This document shows, one piece after another, positions 27,662-36,686 of a stretch of DNA of 64,000 nucleotides. The notes beneath the pieces were generated by a model. It saw only the letters and a list, made by a program, of their open reading frames with translations, was not told the origin of the DNA and did not search any database. The position numbers and the translations under genes are program-made. How positions within the stretch are numbered: position 1 is the first letter of the stretch; each line of letters starts with the position of its first letter. The stretch comes from Pseudomonas sp. Q2-TVG4-2 (lineage in GTDB: Bacteria > Pseudomonadota > Gammaproteobacteria > Pseudomonadales > Pseudomonadaceae): assembly GCF_013620795.1 (NCBI RefSeq), contig NZ_LGLW01000004.1, positions 62,001-126,000 of the forward strand, read 5' to 3'.

Positions 27662-28759
27662 TTACTTGCCGCGTCGCATCATTACCCGCACCAAGGCGAT
27701 GAACACTCCGATCATCCCACCGAGTACCAATCCGAGCGCGACGATCAGCGTCTTCTTTGGCTTGATTGGTGTTTCGGGCACCTCAGCGGCACTGTCTAAC
27801 GTGAAAACGGAAACGTTGTCAGGCCGCACGTCTATGGTCTTTAGAAACGAAAGCTGCTCCTGCAAGCTGCGAAGTTCAGGAATAAACGGATCGTCAGACT
27901 GGCGCGCTTCCAGAACTTTCATCTCGGCTTCGATTGCTTTAGCGCCGCGCATATAGGTCAAACTGCCATCGATAAATTTCGAGAGCTGTTCGCTTGAAGA
28001 AGTCCGACCGGCAATCACCTGTGGGCTATTCATCCCTACCTCTTGGGCGACCACCAAAGCTTCTTTCAGAGTTGCGATACGGTCTTCCCTCCGCTGCTGC
28101 GCGGTGCTACGTAAAGAAGCGATGCGGCGCTCGATCGAATGTATACGGGTATTCAATTCACTTGCCACGTTGCGCTGCATGTCACGCTCCGAGGCAGCAG
28201 CGGCGCGGTTGATTAACTCATTCGTCCATCCAGCGGCTAGCTCGGGTGTATGTTGGTCGACAGATACTTCAAATAGTTCGGGGCGCTGCTTATCAGGTGC
28301 TGTGATCGTCACCAATTCATTAAAGTTTCCCCAGAGCCGATCCCTTGGGCCGGCATGTTCGGCTTCTGAAAGCGACGGGAGATATACCTCGTTGAACAAA
28401 TCTCGCCGAAGGGATTGGGATCTCAAGTTACGAGTGAAGACTGCATATACATCTTCGGTAGTGAACAGCTTAAGCGCCTGATCAGATCGATTGTCTTTTT
28501 CATCACTACTAGACGTATAGAGTGATGACTCCGTTCTGCCCGCATTGTAGGCGGCGATATCGGAAAGGAGCGGAGGAAGGACGGTGGCCTTTGTTGTGTA
28601 TATCGGGGCCGAAAGCAATGCATACGCCAACGCGATAGCCGCACCCGCTATCGTGGCCGCGAGAATGATGAGTTTCTGTGACCAGAGCGCTTTCGCCAGC
28701 TCGACTAAGTCAATTTCATCTTCGCGACTGCGCGCGGCGTAGCTTCCTGTTTCCTGCAT
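27662..28759 (-). CDS. wzz: O-antigen chain-length regulator Wzz (second copy in transcription order)
   Basis: A 365-residue polysaccharide co-polymerase. A cytoplasmic N-terminus has EDEIDLVELAKALWSQKLIILA, helix 1 spans about 32-51, and a periplasmic coiled-coil-rich domain runs from about 55 to 325. A proline-rich C-terminal segment (EVPETPIKPKKTLIVALG) leads into helix 2 at about 333-355. It sets how many units Wzy adds. The ATG at 28759 is preceded by GGAGGGGATAA, a strong ribosome site. It is only partly similar to the upstream Wzz in the periplasmic domain, so the two probably give different modal lengths. Confidence 0.92.
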   Translation of the reverse strand: MQETGSYAARSREDEIDLVELAKALWSQKLIILAATIAGAAIALAYALLSAPIYTTKATVLPPLLSDIAAYNAGRTESSLYTSSSDEKDNRSDQALKLFTTEDVYAVFTRNLRSQSLRRDLFNEVYLPSLSEAEHAGPRDRLWGNFNELVTITAPDKQRPELFEVSVDQHTPELAAGWTNELINRAAAASERDMQRNVASELNTRIHSIERRIASLRSTAQQRREDRIATLKEALVVAQEVGMNSPQVIAGRTSSSEQLSKFIDGSLTYMRGAKAIEAEMKVLEARQSDDPFIPELRSLQEQLSFLKTIDVRPDNVSVFTLDSAAEVPETPIKPKKTLIVALGLVLGGMIGVFIALVRVMMRRGK

Positions 28760-28834
28760 TTATCCCCTCCAAGGGAAGCGCTAACGAAAAGCGGCGAATA
28801 TTGCCACGGAGGGGATCAATTGCCAAACTCGAAA

Positions 28835-28857
28835 AGCTATTCAGCGGTAAAGCACTG
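28835..28857 (-). promoter_or_regulatory. Weak JUMPstart-like sequence between the wzz genes
   Basis: On the minus strand CAGTGCT is followed by TTACCGCTGAATAGC, which resembles the first half of the JUMPstart element found before polysaccharide operons. The ops core GGCGGTAGCGT is not present. The 299-bp gap otherwise holds an AT-rich stretch (28870-28925) that may include a promoter for the second wzz, but I see no clear -35/-10 pair. Confidence 0.25.
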
Positions 28858-29058
28858 ACCTACGGCGTTTAATTGAGTGCTGAATGACAATACGGCTATA
28901 AGAAATATTCTTTTTTGTTATTCGATCTCATTCCCATGCCCGTTTGAAATACTGGAAGGAACTAGACCCACAGCCCGTATCGCCGCGATGTGCTCCCATC
29001 TAAAACTGTGACTGTGAAACAGCGTCGGAGCTGTAATTCCCTCTAAACCCATCCGCAG

Positions 29059-30333
29059 CTATCCGCGCGTAGAGGGCGGCTCGGTCCGGCCCACAAGGCT
29101 CCGTATCAAAGCGATAAAGATGCCGAGCATTCCTCCTAGCACGATGCCTAACGCAAGGATCATGGCCTTTTTCGGCTTAACCGGTTCTAGCGATTGCAGT
29201 GCAGGCTGATCCAGCCGAACCAGTCTTAGTCTTTCGGTATCGAGCTTGATGCCCTTCAGGCGAGCGGCCTCTTCGCGCAGCTCAGCCAGATCGGTGAGAT
29301 AGAGGTCCTCGCTCTCCCGCTCTTTCAAAATCTCAACTTCACGATTGTTTTCAAGCATTGCCAGCTCGGATTGGATTTCGGCTATACGGGGCTCGATGAA
29401 ATCGTCGGACTTGCGATTAGCGAGGGCATCTCGCTCGGCTGTCAGGGCTTCGGTGCCCATGAAATATAACGGGGCTTCCTGATTGGTTACCTCGGTACGA
29501 ATGACTTGAGTGCCCCCGCGGGGCAACTCCGCCATGGCGGACGGGCTTGTCGGTGTACGGATCCCCAACGATTCAGCAATGGAAATGGCCTCGCTGAGCT
29601 GCTGAATTCGATTGGTCCGGCGCGTTTTCAGTTCTTCGCGCAGGGCTGTGAGCTCATCTTGTAGCTGGGCACGTTTGAGGGCGCTCTCTTCGAGCAGCGC
29701 AGCTATTTTCGCCTCTTTGGAAGCGCTGTAGTTCGCTCGCTGCGCCTCCATGTTCATTTCCAGGCTGGCCAAGCGGTTCTTTATAAGGCTATCGAGGTCT
29801 TCTGCAATCTCGCGGCGCTCTAGCTCCAGCACATAAGCGACAAAGCCATTCACGACTGAAGCACCCTCCATTCCTTCTGGATAGGTGAGCTTAAGGCCGA
29901 CGAAGGCGCTGGGGTTATCCGTTCGCTTGGGGTCTGGATGAAGCATCTCGAAGGCCTTTTCGTTGAACCCTGCGAAGGTCTGCTCAAGTGAATCTCCACG
30001 CTTGGGTATCTGCTGAAAAAGCTCCTGGTTACTCAGAAAAAAATCCAGACGGGTTTCATAGGACGAAAGCCCTCCCGCCACCCTGTTGAGCGCCTCTTCC
30101 GGAGTGAGCTTATAGATGCCGGTCTCATTGAGCTGATCGAGGCTGCTCTGTGCGACAGGACGAAGATAGGTTCTGGTTTCGTAATAAGGCGTTGCGAGGA
30201 AGGCGTAGGCGGCAGCGATGAGCGTGACGGCGATGGTCGTACCGACAATGAGCAGCTTCTGCCGCCAAAGAGCGCGGAACAGCTCGACCAAATCGATTTC
30301 TTCAGTTGCGGCGGTCTGGTGCTGCGTAGTCAT
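29059..30333 (-). CDS. wzz: O-antigen chain-length regulator Wzz (first copy)
   Basis: A 424-residue polysaccharide co-polymerase with EEIDLVELFRALWRQKLLIVGTT at residues 11-33, helix 1 to about 45, and a long periplasmic domain rich in coiled coil (about 185-245 and 310-390). A C-terminal QSLEPVKPKKAMILALGIVLGG leads into helix 2. The ATG at 30333 has AAGGA 8 bases upstream; the longer frame would add 27 residues that hide the N-terminal motif. It is the first gene after ihfB, the usual left border of Pseudomonas O-antigen loci. Together with the second copy it could support bimodal chain lengths. Confidence 0.92.
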   Translation of the reverse strand: MTTQHQTAATEEIDLVELFRALWRQKLLIVGTTIAVTLIAAAYAFLATPYYETRTYLRPVAQSSLDQLNETGIYKLTPEEALNRVAGGLSSYETRLDFFLSNQELFQQIPKRGDSLEQTFAGFNEKAFEMLHPDPKRTDNPSAFVGLKLTYPEGMEGASVVNGFVAYVLELERREIAEDLDSLIKNRLASLEMNMEAQRANYSASKEAKIAALLEESALKRAQLQDELTALREELKTRRTNRIQQLSEAISIAESLGIRTPTSPSAMAELPRGGTQVIRTEVTNQEAPLYFMGTEALTAERDALANRKSDDFIEPRIAEIQSELAMLENNREVEILKERESEDLYLTDLAELREEAARLKGIKLDTERLRLVRLDQPALQSLEPVKPKKAMILALGIVLGGMLGIFIALIRSLVGRTEPPSTRG

Positions 30334-30471
30334 CAACCCGATCCTTGTTATAGCTACGCTTGTTACAAAGCAAGCGAATCGGAAATTCGTACACGGCGGA
30401 GGCGAAAAGTTCACCCAACCTCATGAATCATGGAAACTTAGGCGCAGGGCTAAGTGCGGCGCTTCGGCTCG

Positions 30472-30756
30472 CTACTCGTCTTCATTCACTCGATCACGCA
30501 GCTCCTTCCCGGGCTTGAAATGGGGAACAAACTTGCCATCGAGCGGGACAGACTGGCCGGTCTTCGGGTTGCGGCCGACGCGGGGGGCGCGGTAATGGAG
30601 GGAAAAACTGCCGAAACCGCGAATCTCAATGCGGTCTCCGGTTGCCAATGCCTGGGCCATTTGCTCGAGCATGGTCTTGATGGCCAGCTCGACATCCTTG
30701 GACGAAAGAAGGCCTTGCTGGGTGACGATACGTTCGATCAACTCCGACTTGGTCAT
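30472..30756 (-). CDS. ihfB: Integration host factor beta subunit
   Basis: A 94-residue HU/IHF-family DNA-bending protein that pairs with IHF alpha. It starts [14 protein letters not shown], has the family loop [26 protein letters not shown] at about 42-67 with the intercalating proline arm, and ends in an acidic NEDE tail. GAAGGGA precedes the ATG. In Pseudomonas it marks the start of the O-antigen locus. The usual upstream gene rpsA is not seen here; repeats and a RAYT gene lie upstream instead. Confidence 0.97.
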   Translation of the reverse strand: MTKSELIERIVTQQGLLSSKDVELAIKTMLEQMAQALATGDRIEIRGFGSFSLHYRAPRVGRNPKTGQSVPLDGKFVPHFKPGKELRDRVNEDE

Positions 30757-30901
30757 GGTTTTCCCTTCGTTTTCAAGCGGCTAGATCATTTGGGTTGCGG
30801 TCGTTTGTAGCATGTTGTTCAGAGTTTGAACAGCCTGGACGTTTGGGTCAGGTTTTTGGGCGAGGCCGAAGCAGCGACGGGGTTTTGGGCTTTTGGGCTT
30901 G

Positions 30902-30983
30902 GTGGGAGGCCCGCCTCGGGGCGAAGCTTTTTAGAGGCTGGGCAGGCCTGCGGCCTGCATTCGCCGCGGGGCGCGCCTCCCAC
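30902..30983. repeat. REPIN upstream of the RAYT gene
   Basis: Inverted REP pair from GTGGGAGGCCCGCCTCGGGG to CGCGCCTCCCAC, closely matching the four copies downstream of the RAYT gene. The 389-bp gap between ihfB and the RAYT start holds this and the hexamer repeat below. Confidence 0.9.
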
Positions 30984-31045
30984 AGAAAGCGGAGCGGCGC
31001 GGGGATGAAGTTTGAGCTTTTAAGGCCATGAGTTTCGGGCTTTGA

Positions 31046-31082
31046 GGTTTTGGTTTTGGTTTTGGTTTTGGTTTTGGTTTTG
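31046..31082. repeat. GGTTTT hexanucleotide repeat
   Basis: Six tandem GGTTTT units end 64 bp before the RAYT start codon. Slippage here would change spacing of any promoter for the transposase gene. It is also the source of a Val-Leu run in a spurious upstream extension of that frame. Confidence 0.85.
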
Positions 31083-31145
31083 TGGGAGGCTCGGCCCAGA
31101 GCAAGGCTTTGGCGTTATGCTGTCCGCCTAGCTATGGAGGATCGA

Positions 31146-31592
31146 ATGAGCAAGGACGCTTATTTTTTGTCAAGCCGACTACGTGCGGGTCGATGGTCCG
31201 CCGAAGGGCAAATCTACCTAGTCACGACGGTAACGAAACAGCGCCGGCCGATTTTCGAGGATTACTCTGCCGCCCGTACGCTGATTCGGGTTATGCGAGA
31301 CGATGCGGCACGGGGTTCGCATAAGACGATGGCGTTTGTGGTGATGCCGGACCATCTGCACTGGCTACTGGAGTTACGACAGGAGCCGCTCTCGCGGCTA
31401 GTGGGGCGGGTTAAGTCGATATCGGCGAAGCGTATCGGCGGGTCAATTTGGCAGGATGGCTTTCATGACCGCGCACTGCGCCGGGAGGAGAACCTGCGAA
31501 ACATGGCTCGGTATGTGATCGCCAACCCCCTGCGGGCAGGCTTGGTAGAGCGGATCGGAGATTATCCGCACTGGGACGCGGCTTGGGTGTAA
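31146..31592 (+). CDS. REP-associated tyrosine transposase (RAYT)
   Basis: A 148-residue single-strand-DNA transposase of the Y1/HUH group, domesticated to mobilise REP elements. The metal-binding pair H70-L-H72 lies in VVMPDHLHWLLE. The nucleophile candidate is Y123 in MARYVIANPLRAGLV. SAKRIGGSIWQDGFHDRAL is also typical of RAYTs. The ATG at 31146 has TGGAGGA upstream; the frame continues upstream only through the hexamer repeat. It is flanked by REPINs of one subtype, one upstream and four downstream, the normal arrangement of a RAYT with its cognate repeats. The gene looks intact and so may be active. Confidence 0.92.
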   Translation: MSKDAYFLSSRLRAGRWSAEGQIYLVTTVTKQRRPIFEDYSAARTLIRVMRDDAARGSHKTMAFVVMPDHLHWLLELRQEPLSRLVGRVKSISAKRIGGSIWQDGFHDRALRREENLRNMARYVIANPLRAGLVERIGDYPHWDAAWV

Positions 31593-31643
31593 TGGTCCTT
31601 TGAGCTTTTGGGCTCTGGGCTTCGATGCCTTGGGCTTGCGTTT

Positions 31644-32213
31644 GTGGGGGAGGCCCGATCCGGGGCGAAGCTTTTAGAGGCTGGGGAGGCTTACGGCCTG
31701 CATTCGCCGCGGGGCGCGCCTCCACAGAAAGCGGAGCGGCGCGGAGCGGCGCGGGGATGGAGATTTGAGGCTCCGGGCTTCAATTCTTTTCGACTTCGAT
31801 GCTTATGGGCTTTGTGGGAGGCCCGACCCGGGGCGAAGCTTTTAGAGGCTGGGCAGGCCTACGGCCTGCATTCGCCGCGGGGCGCGCCTCCCACAAAAAG
31901 CAGAGCGACGCGGGGATGGAGATTTGAGGCTCCGGGCTTCAATTCTTTTCGACTTTGATGCTTTTGGGCTTTGCGGGAGGCCCGACTTGGGGCAAAGCTT
32001 TTAGAGGCTGGGCAGGCCTGCGGCCTGCATTCGCCGCGGGGCTCGCCTCCCACAGAAAAGCGGAGCGACGCGGGGATGGAGATTTGAGGCTCCGGGCTTC
32101 AGTTCTTTTCGACTTTGATACTTTTTGGCTTTGTGGGGGGCCCGACTTGGGGTGAAGGTTTTAGAGGCTGGGCAGGCCTACGGCCTGCATTCGCCGCGGG
32201 GCGCGCCTCCCAC
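31644..32213. repeat. Four tandem REPINs, period about 160 bp
   Basis: REPINs at 31644-31725, 31814-31894, 31973-32053 and 32133-32213. Each runs from GTGGGAGGCCCGA or a variant to CGCGCCTCCCAC, with the loop TTTTAGAGGCTGGGCAGGCC. They are separated by a shared spacer that includes GATTTGAGGCTCCGGGCTTC. Variation is mostly in the left arm. The block lies between the RAYT stop and the helicase terminator. Confidence 0.92.
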
Positions 32214-32246
32214 AAAAAGCAGAGCGACGCGGGTTGAGACGCTGAA

Positions 32247-32280
32247 ACAAAAAAGGGTGGGCTATCAAGCCCACCCTTTT
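32247..32280 (-). terminator. Intrinsic terminator of the helicase gene
   Basis: On the minus strand AAAAGGGTGGGC, a six-base loop and GCCCACCCTTTT are followed by further T. The 12-bp stem lies 17 bp after the helicase stop codon. Confidence 0.9.
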
Positions 32281-32296
32281 GGTCACCTAGACATGA

Positions 32297-33958
32297 TCAA
32301 TCTTCGCGATAGCGACGCAGCTTGAGTTGCTTGCCGCCGACGCGGGTGTCCTTGAGCTTGCCGAGCAGGCGCTCAAGGCCCTCTTCCGGCAGTTCGACCA
32401 GGCTGAAGCTGTCGCGCACCTGGATGCGGCCGATGGCTTCGCGGGCCAGGCCGCCTTCGTTGAGGATGGCGCCCAGCAGGTTGCGCGCAGCAATACCATC
32501 GCGCGCACCCAGCGGGGTACGGCAGCGGGCACGGCCTTCGGCCAGCGGAACCGGAGCACGACGCTCGCGATCACCGCTGCGCTCAGGACGATCAGAGCGT
32601 TCACGCGGCGCACCCGTAGGAACCAGCGGCTGCTCCTTCTCAACTTCCGCCAGGGTCAGCGCTTGACCATTGGTGGCTTTGCGCAGCAGCGCAGCGGCCA
32701 GGGCGCGCGGGCTGCAGCCGATGTCGGCAACCAGCTTATCGAGCAGCTCGCCATGACTCGCTTCGGCGTCCGCTACCAGCGGCGACAGGCTGTTGGTGAG
32801 CTTCTTGATGCGTGCGTCCAGCACTTGCTGAGCGTTCGGCAGGCGAGCTTCGGCAACCTTCTGGTTGGTCACGCGCTCGATGACTTGCAGCATGCGGCGC
32901 TCACGCGGGGTGACCAGCAGCAATGCACGGCCTTCACGACCGGCCCGGCCGGTACGGCCGATACGGTGTACGTAGGATTCCGGATCGTAGGGCATGTCCA
33001 CGTTAAACACGTGGGTGATGCGCGACACGTCGAGGCCGCGGGCGGCCACGTCGGTGGCAACTACGATATCCAGGCGACCATCCTTGAGCGATTCGATGAC
33101 GCGTTCACGCTGGTTCTGGGCAATGTCGCCGTTCAGCGCAGCGGCCTTGTAACCCTTGGCTTCCAGTGCGGCCGCCAGATCCAGAGTGGCCTGTTTGGTA
33201 CGCACGAAGGCAATCAGTGCGTCGAAATCTTCGACCTCCAGCAAGCGCAGTACGGCCGCAATCTTCTGGTCGGCATGGACCATCAGGTGCGCCTGCTCGA
33301 TGCGGGCGACGGTCTGGGTCTTGGTAACGACCTTGATGTGCTGCGGCTCGCGCAAATGCTTCTCGGCGATGGCGCGGATAGAATGCGGCAGGGTCGCGGA
33401 GAACAGCACGGTCTGGCGGCTTTCCGGCATAGCTTCGAAGATGACTTCGAGGTCGTCCATGAAGCCCAGCTTGAGCATTTCGTCGGCTTCGTCGAGAACG
33501 AGGTACTGGATGGTTCCGAGCAGCGCGCTGTTGCGGCTCAGGTGATCAACCAGACGGCCAGGCGTGGCGACGATGACCTGCGCGCCCTGGCGAATGGCCT
33601 TGAGCTGTGGGCCCATCGGAGCGCCGCCGTAGACCGCAACGACGGTCAGACCAGGCATCTGCTTGGAATAGGTTTCGAATGCGGTTGCGACCTGCAGTGC
33701 GAGTTCGCGAGTGGGCGCGAGGATCAGCGCCTGCACTTCTTTACGAGCCGGATCGATTTTCGACAGGATGGGCAGCGCGAAGGCCGCGGTCTTGCCGGTA
33801 CCGGTCTGGGCCTGGCCGATCATGTCGTGGCCGCCGAGAATTACGGGAATAGCCTGGCTCTGAATTGCCGAAGGCTCTTCGTAGCCCACTGCGACAACTG
33901 CAGCGAGTACGGAGGGATGAATACCGAGTGCGGCAAAGCCGCCGATTTCCTGGGTCAT
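32297..33958 (-). CDS. deaD: DEAD-box ATP-dependent RNA helicase (DeaD/CsdA type)
   Basis: A 553-residue RNA helicase. Q-motif region GYEEPSAIQSQAIP is at 25-38. Motif I AQTGTGKT is at 50-57, APTREL at 81-86, DEAD at 156-159 and SAT at 187-189. The second RecA domain ends in the arginine-finger motif HRIGRTGRAGREG. A C-terminal region from about 470 (RDGIAARNLLGAILNEGGL) to the end resembles the DbpA-type RNA-binding domain, preceded by an Arg/Glu-rich linker. It probably acts in ribosome assembly and cold adaptation. The ATG at 33958 follows CAGGAAAAG and gives the family N-terminus; the longer frame adds 24 codons. It ends at a strong terminator and stands alone. Confidence 0.95.
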   Translation of the reverse strand: MTQEIGGFAALGIHPSVLAAVVAVGYEEPSAIQSQAIPVILGGHDMIGQAQTGTGKTAAFALPILSKIDPARKEVQALILAPTRELALQVATAFETYSKQMPGLTVVAVYGGAPMGPQLKAIRQGAQVIVATPGRLVDHLSRNSALLGTIQYLVLDEADEMLKLGFMDDLEVIFEAMPESRQTVLFSATLPHSIRAIAEKHLREPQHIKVVTKTQTVARIEQAHLMVHADQKIAAVLRLLEVEDFDALIAFVRTKQATLDLAAALEAKGYKAAALNGDIAQNQRERVIESLKDGRLDIVVATDVAARGLDVSRITHVFNVDMPYDPESYVHRIGRTGRAGREGRALLLVTPRERRMLQVIERVTNQKVAEARLPNAQQVLDARIKKLTNSLSPLVADAEASHGELLDKLVADIGCSPRALAAALLRKATNGQALTLAEVEKEQPLVPTGAPRERSDRPERSGDRERRAPVPLAEGRARCRTPLGARDGIAARNLLGAILNEGGLAREAIGRIQVRDSFSLVELPEEGLERLLGKLKDTRVGGKQLKLRRYRED

Positions 33959-34251
33959 GGGTCTTTTCCTGATGCTCCGCAAAGACCCATGTTCCGAAGC
34001 TGCGCATGCCATGCAAAACCCGAAGGTCACCCTGGCAGCCTGGTCGGCGGGGTTTGCGAAAACGTAATGAATGATGAATCGTCAAGGATAGCCGCGAGAA
34101 GCGGATAGCAGCCGAAGCAGCGCTTCGTGTGTTGCAGTAACCTGAACGCAGGCTGTGTTTCAGCCGGCGCGTACTATACCGGAATTTTGTGAAGCTGTGC
34201 GTGCAATTTGTCTTGCGGGTTAAGTTCGGAAGAACCTCGAAGAGCCGCTTT
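33959..34251. other. Helicase upstream region, no gene
   Basis: No supportable gene. A TATAGT hexamer on the minus strand (34175-34180) could be a -10 element, but no good -35 accompanies it. If used, the helicase mRNA would have a 5' leader of over 200 bases, as cold-regulated helicase genes often have. Confidence 0.3.
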
Positions 34252-34332
34252 GTAGGAGGCCAGCCCCGGGGCGGGGCTATTGGCTTCTGGGCTGGCAGGC
34301 AGCCCGCATTCGCCGCGGGGCGCACCTCCTAC
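34252..34332. repeat. REPIN before the methyltransferase gene
   Basis: Inverted REP pair beginning GTAGGAGGCCAGCC and ending GCGCACCTCCTAC, between the helicase and spermidine-synthase-like genes. A further partial arm lies at about 34347-34371. Confidence 0.85.
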
Positions 34333-34401
34333 GAAAAGCAGATCGGCGTAGGCGGTTCGCTCCTACGAAAAGCGGGCGCCTCGGGTTGCGACGGTGTGCA
34401 T

Positions 34402-35151
34402 TTAACTGGCTGGACGTATCGCGTTGATCAACGAGTCCAGCGAATAACCCAGACGCGGCGCAAGGGTAGTGGCACGTTCGCGCAAGGCGGCGATATCGAG
34501 GGCTTGTTCCAGATCGGCGGGCACGAACAGCACGACATTGCCCTCCTTCACCGGGCATTCCCAGTAATGACGATGGAACAGGCCGCGCAAAAGTGCCGCG
34601 CCGAGCGGCTTGTCTTCGTCGGTGCCCCACTGATTGATCACCAGCCAGCCATTCGGATTCAGCTTCTGCTGACAGCGCTCAAGAAAGCGCCACGCCAGAT
34701 GTGCCGCAGCAGGGCCTACGTCTGTATACAGATCGACGAAGATCAGATCGGCGGTCTCTGCCGAATCAAGCAGCTCCACCGCATCGCCAACACGGATGTA
34801 GAGCCGCGGATCGTTCTGCAGACCAAGATAACGCATCGCCAGCTCCGGGACGTCCGGCCGTAATTCGATGGCTTCGACGTCCTCCAGCGGCAGGAATTCC
34901 AGGCATGCCTGGGTCAGGGTGCCAGCGCCCAGACCGAGAAACAGCGCCGTCTCCGGCGATGCGTGCAGTAGACCGCCCATCAGCATCGCCCGCGTGTAGT
35001 CATACTCCAGCCAGCTGGGGTCCCGCGTGAAGACACAGCTTTGCTCAACCGCCGCGCCGAATTCGAGAAACCGGTACTCCCCTACTTCCAGCACACGGAT
35101 CAGCCCGAAAGCATCCTTCACTTCGGCCAACAACACTTCCTGCTTATCCAT
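34402..35151 (-). CDS. Spermidine-synthase-like methyltransferase-fold protein
   Basis: A 249-residue soluble protein with the Rossmann fold of spermidine synthases and SAM methyltransferases. [18 protein letters not shown] is the nucleotide-binding loop, [10 protein letters not shown] is motif II, and [12 protein letters not shown] follows. The [11 protein letters not shown] segment before motif I recalls the spermidine-synthase substrate pocket. Whether it makes polyamine is uncertain because the active-site DxxD pair of true SpeE is not clear. The ATG at 35151 has GGAG 8 bases upstream; a GTG at 35158-35160 has no ribosome site. It is divergent from the DAHP synthase gene, with 117 bp between the starts. 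Confidence 0.8.
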   Translation of the reverse strand: MDKQEVLLAEVKDAFGLIRVLEVGEYRFLEFGAAVEQSCVFTRDPSWLEYDYTRAMLMGGLLHASPETALFLGLGAGTLTQACLEFLPLEDVEAIELRPDVPELAMRYLGLQNDPRLYIRVGDAVELLDSAETADLIFVDLYTDVGPAAAHLAWRFLERCQQKLNPNGWLVINQWGTDEDKPLGAALLRGLFHRHYWECPVKEGNVVLFVPADLEQALDIAALRERATTLAPRLGYSLDSLINAIRPAS

Positions 35152-35268
35152 TGCGCTCACTCCAAACCGGTCGGGGCAATCTTACCAGCCCGATTGGCAA
35201 GGGCTATCAGCGCCGAGGCAGCGCATGAGGTAAAATCTGCGCACTTTTCGCGGACGGATATCACTTCC

Positions 35269-36618
35269 ATGAGCCATGCCTGGAGCCCCACCAGCTGGAG
35301 AAACAAGCCCATCCAGCAGCAGCCTGAATATCCGGACGCCGACCATCTAAAGCGCGTCGAAGACACACTGGCAAGCCTGCCTCCGCTGGTGTTCGCCGGC
35401 GAGGCGCGGGAACTGCGCCGGCAGTTCGCCGAAGTCACTCAGGGTCGCGCCTTTCTACTCCAGGGCGGTGATTGTGCAGAAAGCTTTGCCGAGTTTTCCG
35501 CGCCGAAGATCCGCGACACTTTCAAGGTACTGCTGCAGATGGCAGTGGTGATGACCTTTGCCGCGGGCTGCCCGGTGATCAAGGTCGGTCGCATGGCGGG
35601 CCAGTTCGCCAAACCGCGCTCCTCGGGCAGCGAGACCATCGACGGCGTTACCCTGCCCGCCTATCGCGGCGATATCGTCAACGGCATCGGTTTTGATGAA
35701 AAAAGCCGCGTTCCGGATCCGGAGCGCTTGCTCCAGGCCTACCATCAGTCGACGTCCAGCCTGAACCTGTTGCGAGCCTTCGCTCAGGGCGGTTTCGCCG
35801 ATCTGCATCAAGTGCACCAATGGAACCTCGACTTCATCGCCAACTCGCAGATGGCGGAGAAGTATCACCGACTGGGCGCGCGAATCGACCAGGCGCTGAG
35901 GTTCATGCGCGCTTGCGGAATGGACAATGCGCCGCAGCTACGCGAGACCAATTTTTTCACCGCTCATGAGGCCTTGCTGCTGAATTACGAACAGGCGTTC
36001 GTACGTCAGGACAGCCTCAGCGGTGGCTGGTACGACTGCTCGGCGCACATGCTCTGGATCGGCGACCGTACGCGGCAGTTAGATGGCGCACACGTAGAGT
36101 TCCTGCGCGGCGTGGGTAACCCTATCGGCGTGAAGATCGGGCCAAGCATGGACAGCGATGACTTGATCCGCCTGATCGACATCCTCAATCCGGACAACGA
36201 TCCGGGCCGCTTGAACCTCATTGTGCGTATGGGGGCCGACAAGGTTCAGGAAGGGCTGCCACGCCTGATCCAGACCGTGCAGCGCGAAGGCCGCCAGGTA
36301 CTCTGGAGCTCCGACCCGATGCACGGCAACACGATGAAGGCTTCCAGCGGCTACAAGACCCGTGACTTCGCACGGGTATTGGCCGAGGTGCGGCAGTTCT
36401 TCGACGTACACCGCACCGAAGGCAGCTATCCGGGCGGCATCCATATCGAAATGACCGGGCAGAATGTCACCGAGTGCATCGGCGGTTCGCGCCCGATCAC
36501 CGAAGACGGCCTCTCCGACCGCTACCACACCCACTGCGATCCGCGGCTCAACGCCGATCAGTCACTGGAAATGGCATTCATGATCGCCGAGACGCTGAAG
36601 CAGGTGCGGCCGAGCTGA
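35269..36618 (+). CDS. Class II DAHP synthase
   Basis: A 449-residue enzyme that joins phosphoenolpyruvate and erythrose 4-phosphate to DAHP, the entry to aromatic amino acids. The class II (plant-like) family begins [19 protein letters not shown]. The metal and active-site segment is [11 protein letters not shown] with C69 at the centre. Further signatures are [37 protein letters not shown] and [16 protein letters not shown]. The length is near that of short plant-like forms. The ATG at 35269 gives the family N-terminus. It appears monocistronic. Phenazine-type PhzC is the close alternative, but no phenazine genes are nearby. Confidence 0.95.
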   Translation: MSHAWSPTSWRNKPIQQQPEYPDADHLKRVEDTLASLPPLVFAGEARELRRQFAEVTQGRAFLLQGGDCAESFAEFSAPKIRDTFKVLLQMAVVMTFAAGCPVIKVGRMAGQFAKPRSSGSETIDGVTLPAYRGDIVNGIGFDEKSRVPDPERLLQAYHQSTSSLNLLRAFAQGGFADLHQVHQWNLDFIANSQMAEKYHRLGARIDQALRFMRACGMDNAPQLRETNFFTAHEALLLNYEQAFVRQDSLSGGWYDCSAHMLWIGDRTRQLDGAHVEFLRGVGNPIGVKIGPSMDSDDLIRLIDILNPDNDPGRLNLIVRMGADKVQEGLPRLIQTVQREGRQVLWSSDPMHGNTMKASSGYKTRDFARVLAEVRQFFDVHRTEGSYPGGIHIEMTGQNVTECIGGSRPITEDGLSDRYHTHCDPRLNADQSLEMAFMIAETLKQVRPS

Positions 36619-36686
36619 TGGCTTTCTGCGCAGCGCTTAGGCCCAGGTTCGGTTGGTGAACCGGCGGCAAAAACCTTTGGTTGCAC

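Noticed and set aside
31608..32325. Frames crossing the REPIN block after the RAYT gene
   Set aside because: Same translated repeat motif in each unit; no conserved protein.
32327..34108. 593-codon frame antisense to the DEAD-box helicase gene
   Set aside because: Shadow frame caused by GC-rich codon bias; the opposite strand encodes all helicase motifs.
35194..35236. Sigma-70 promoter for the DAHP synthase gene (TTGGCA and TAAAAT)
   Set aside because: The spacing of about 31 bp is too long for a functional pair.
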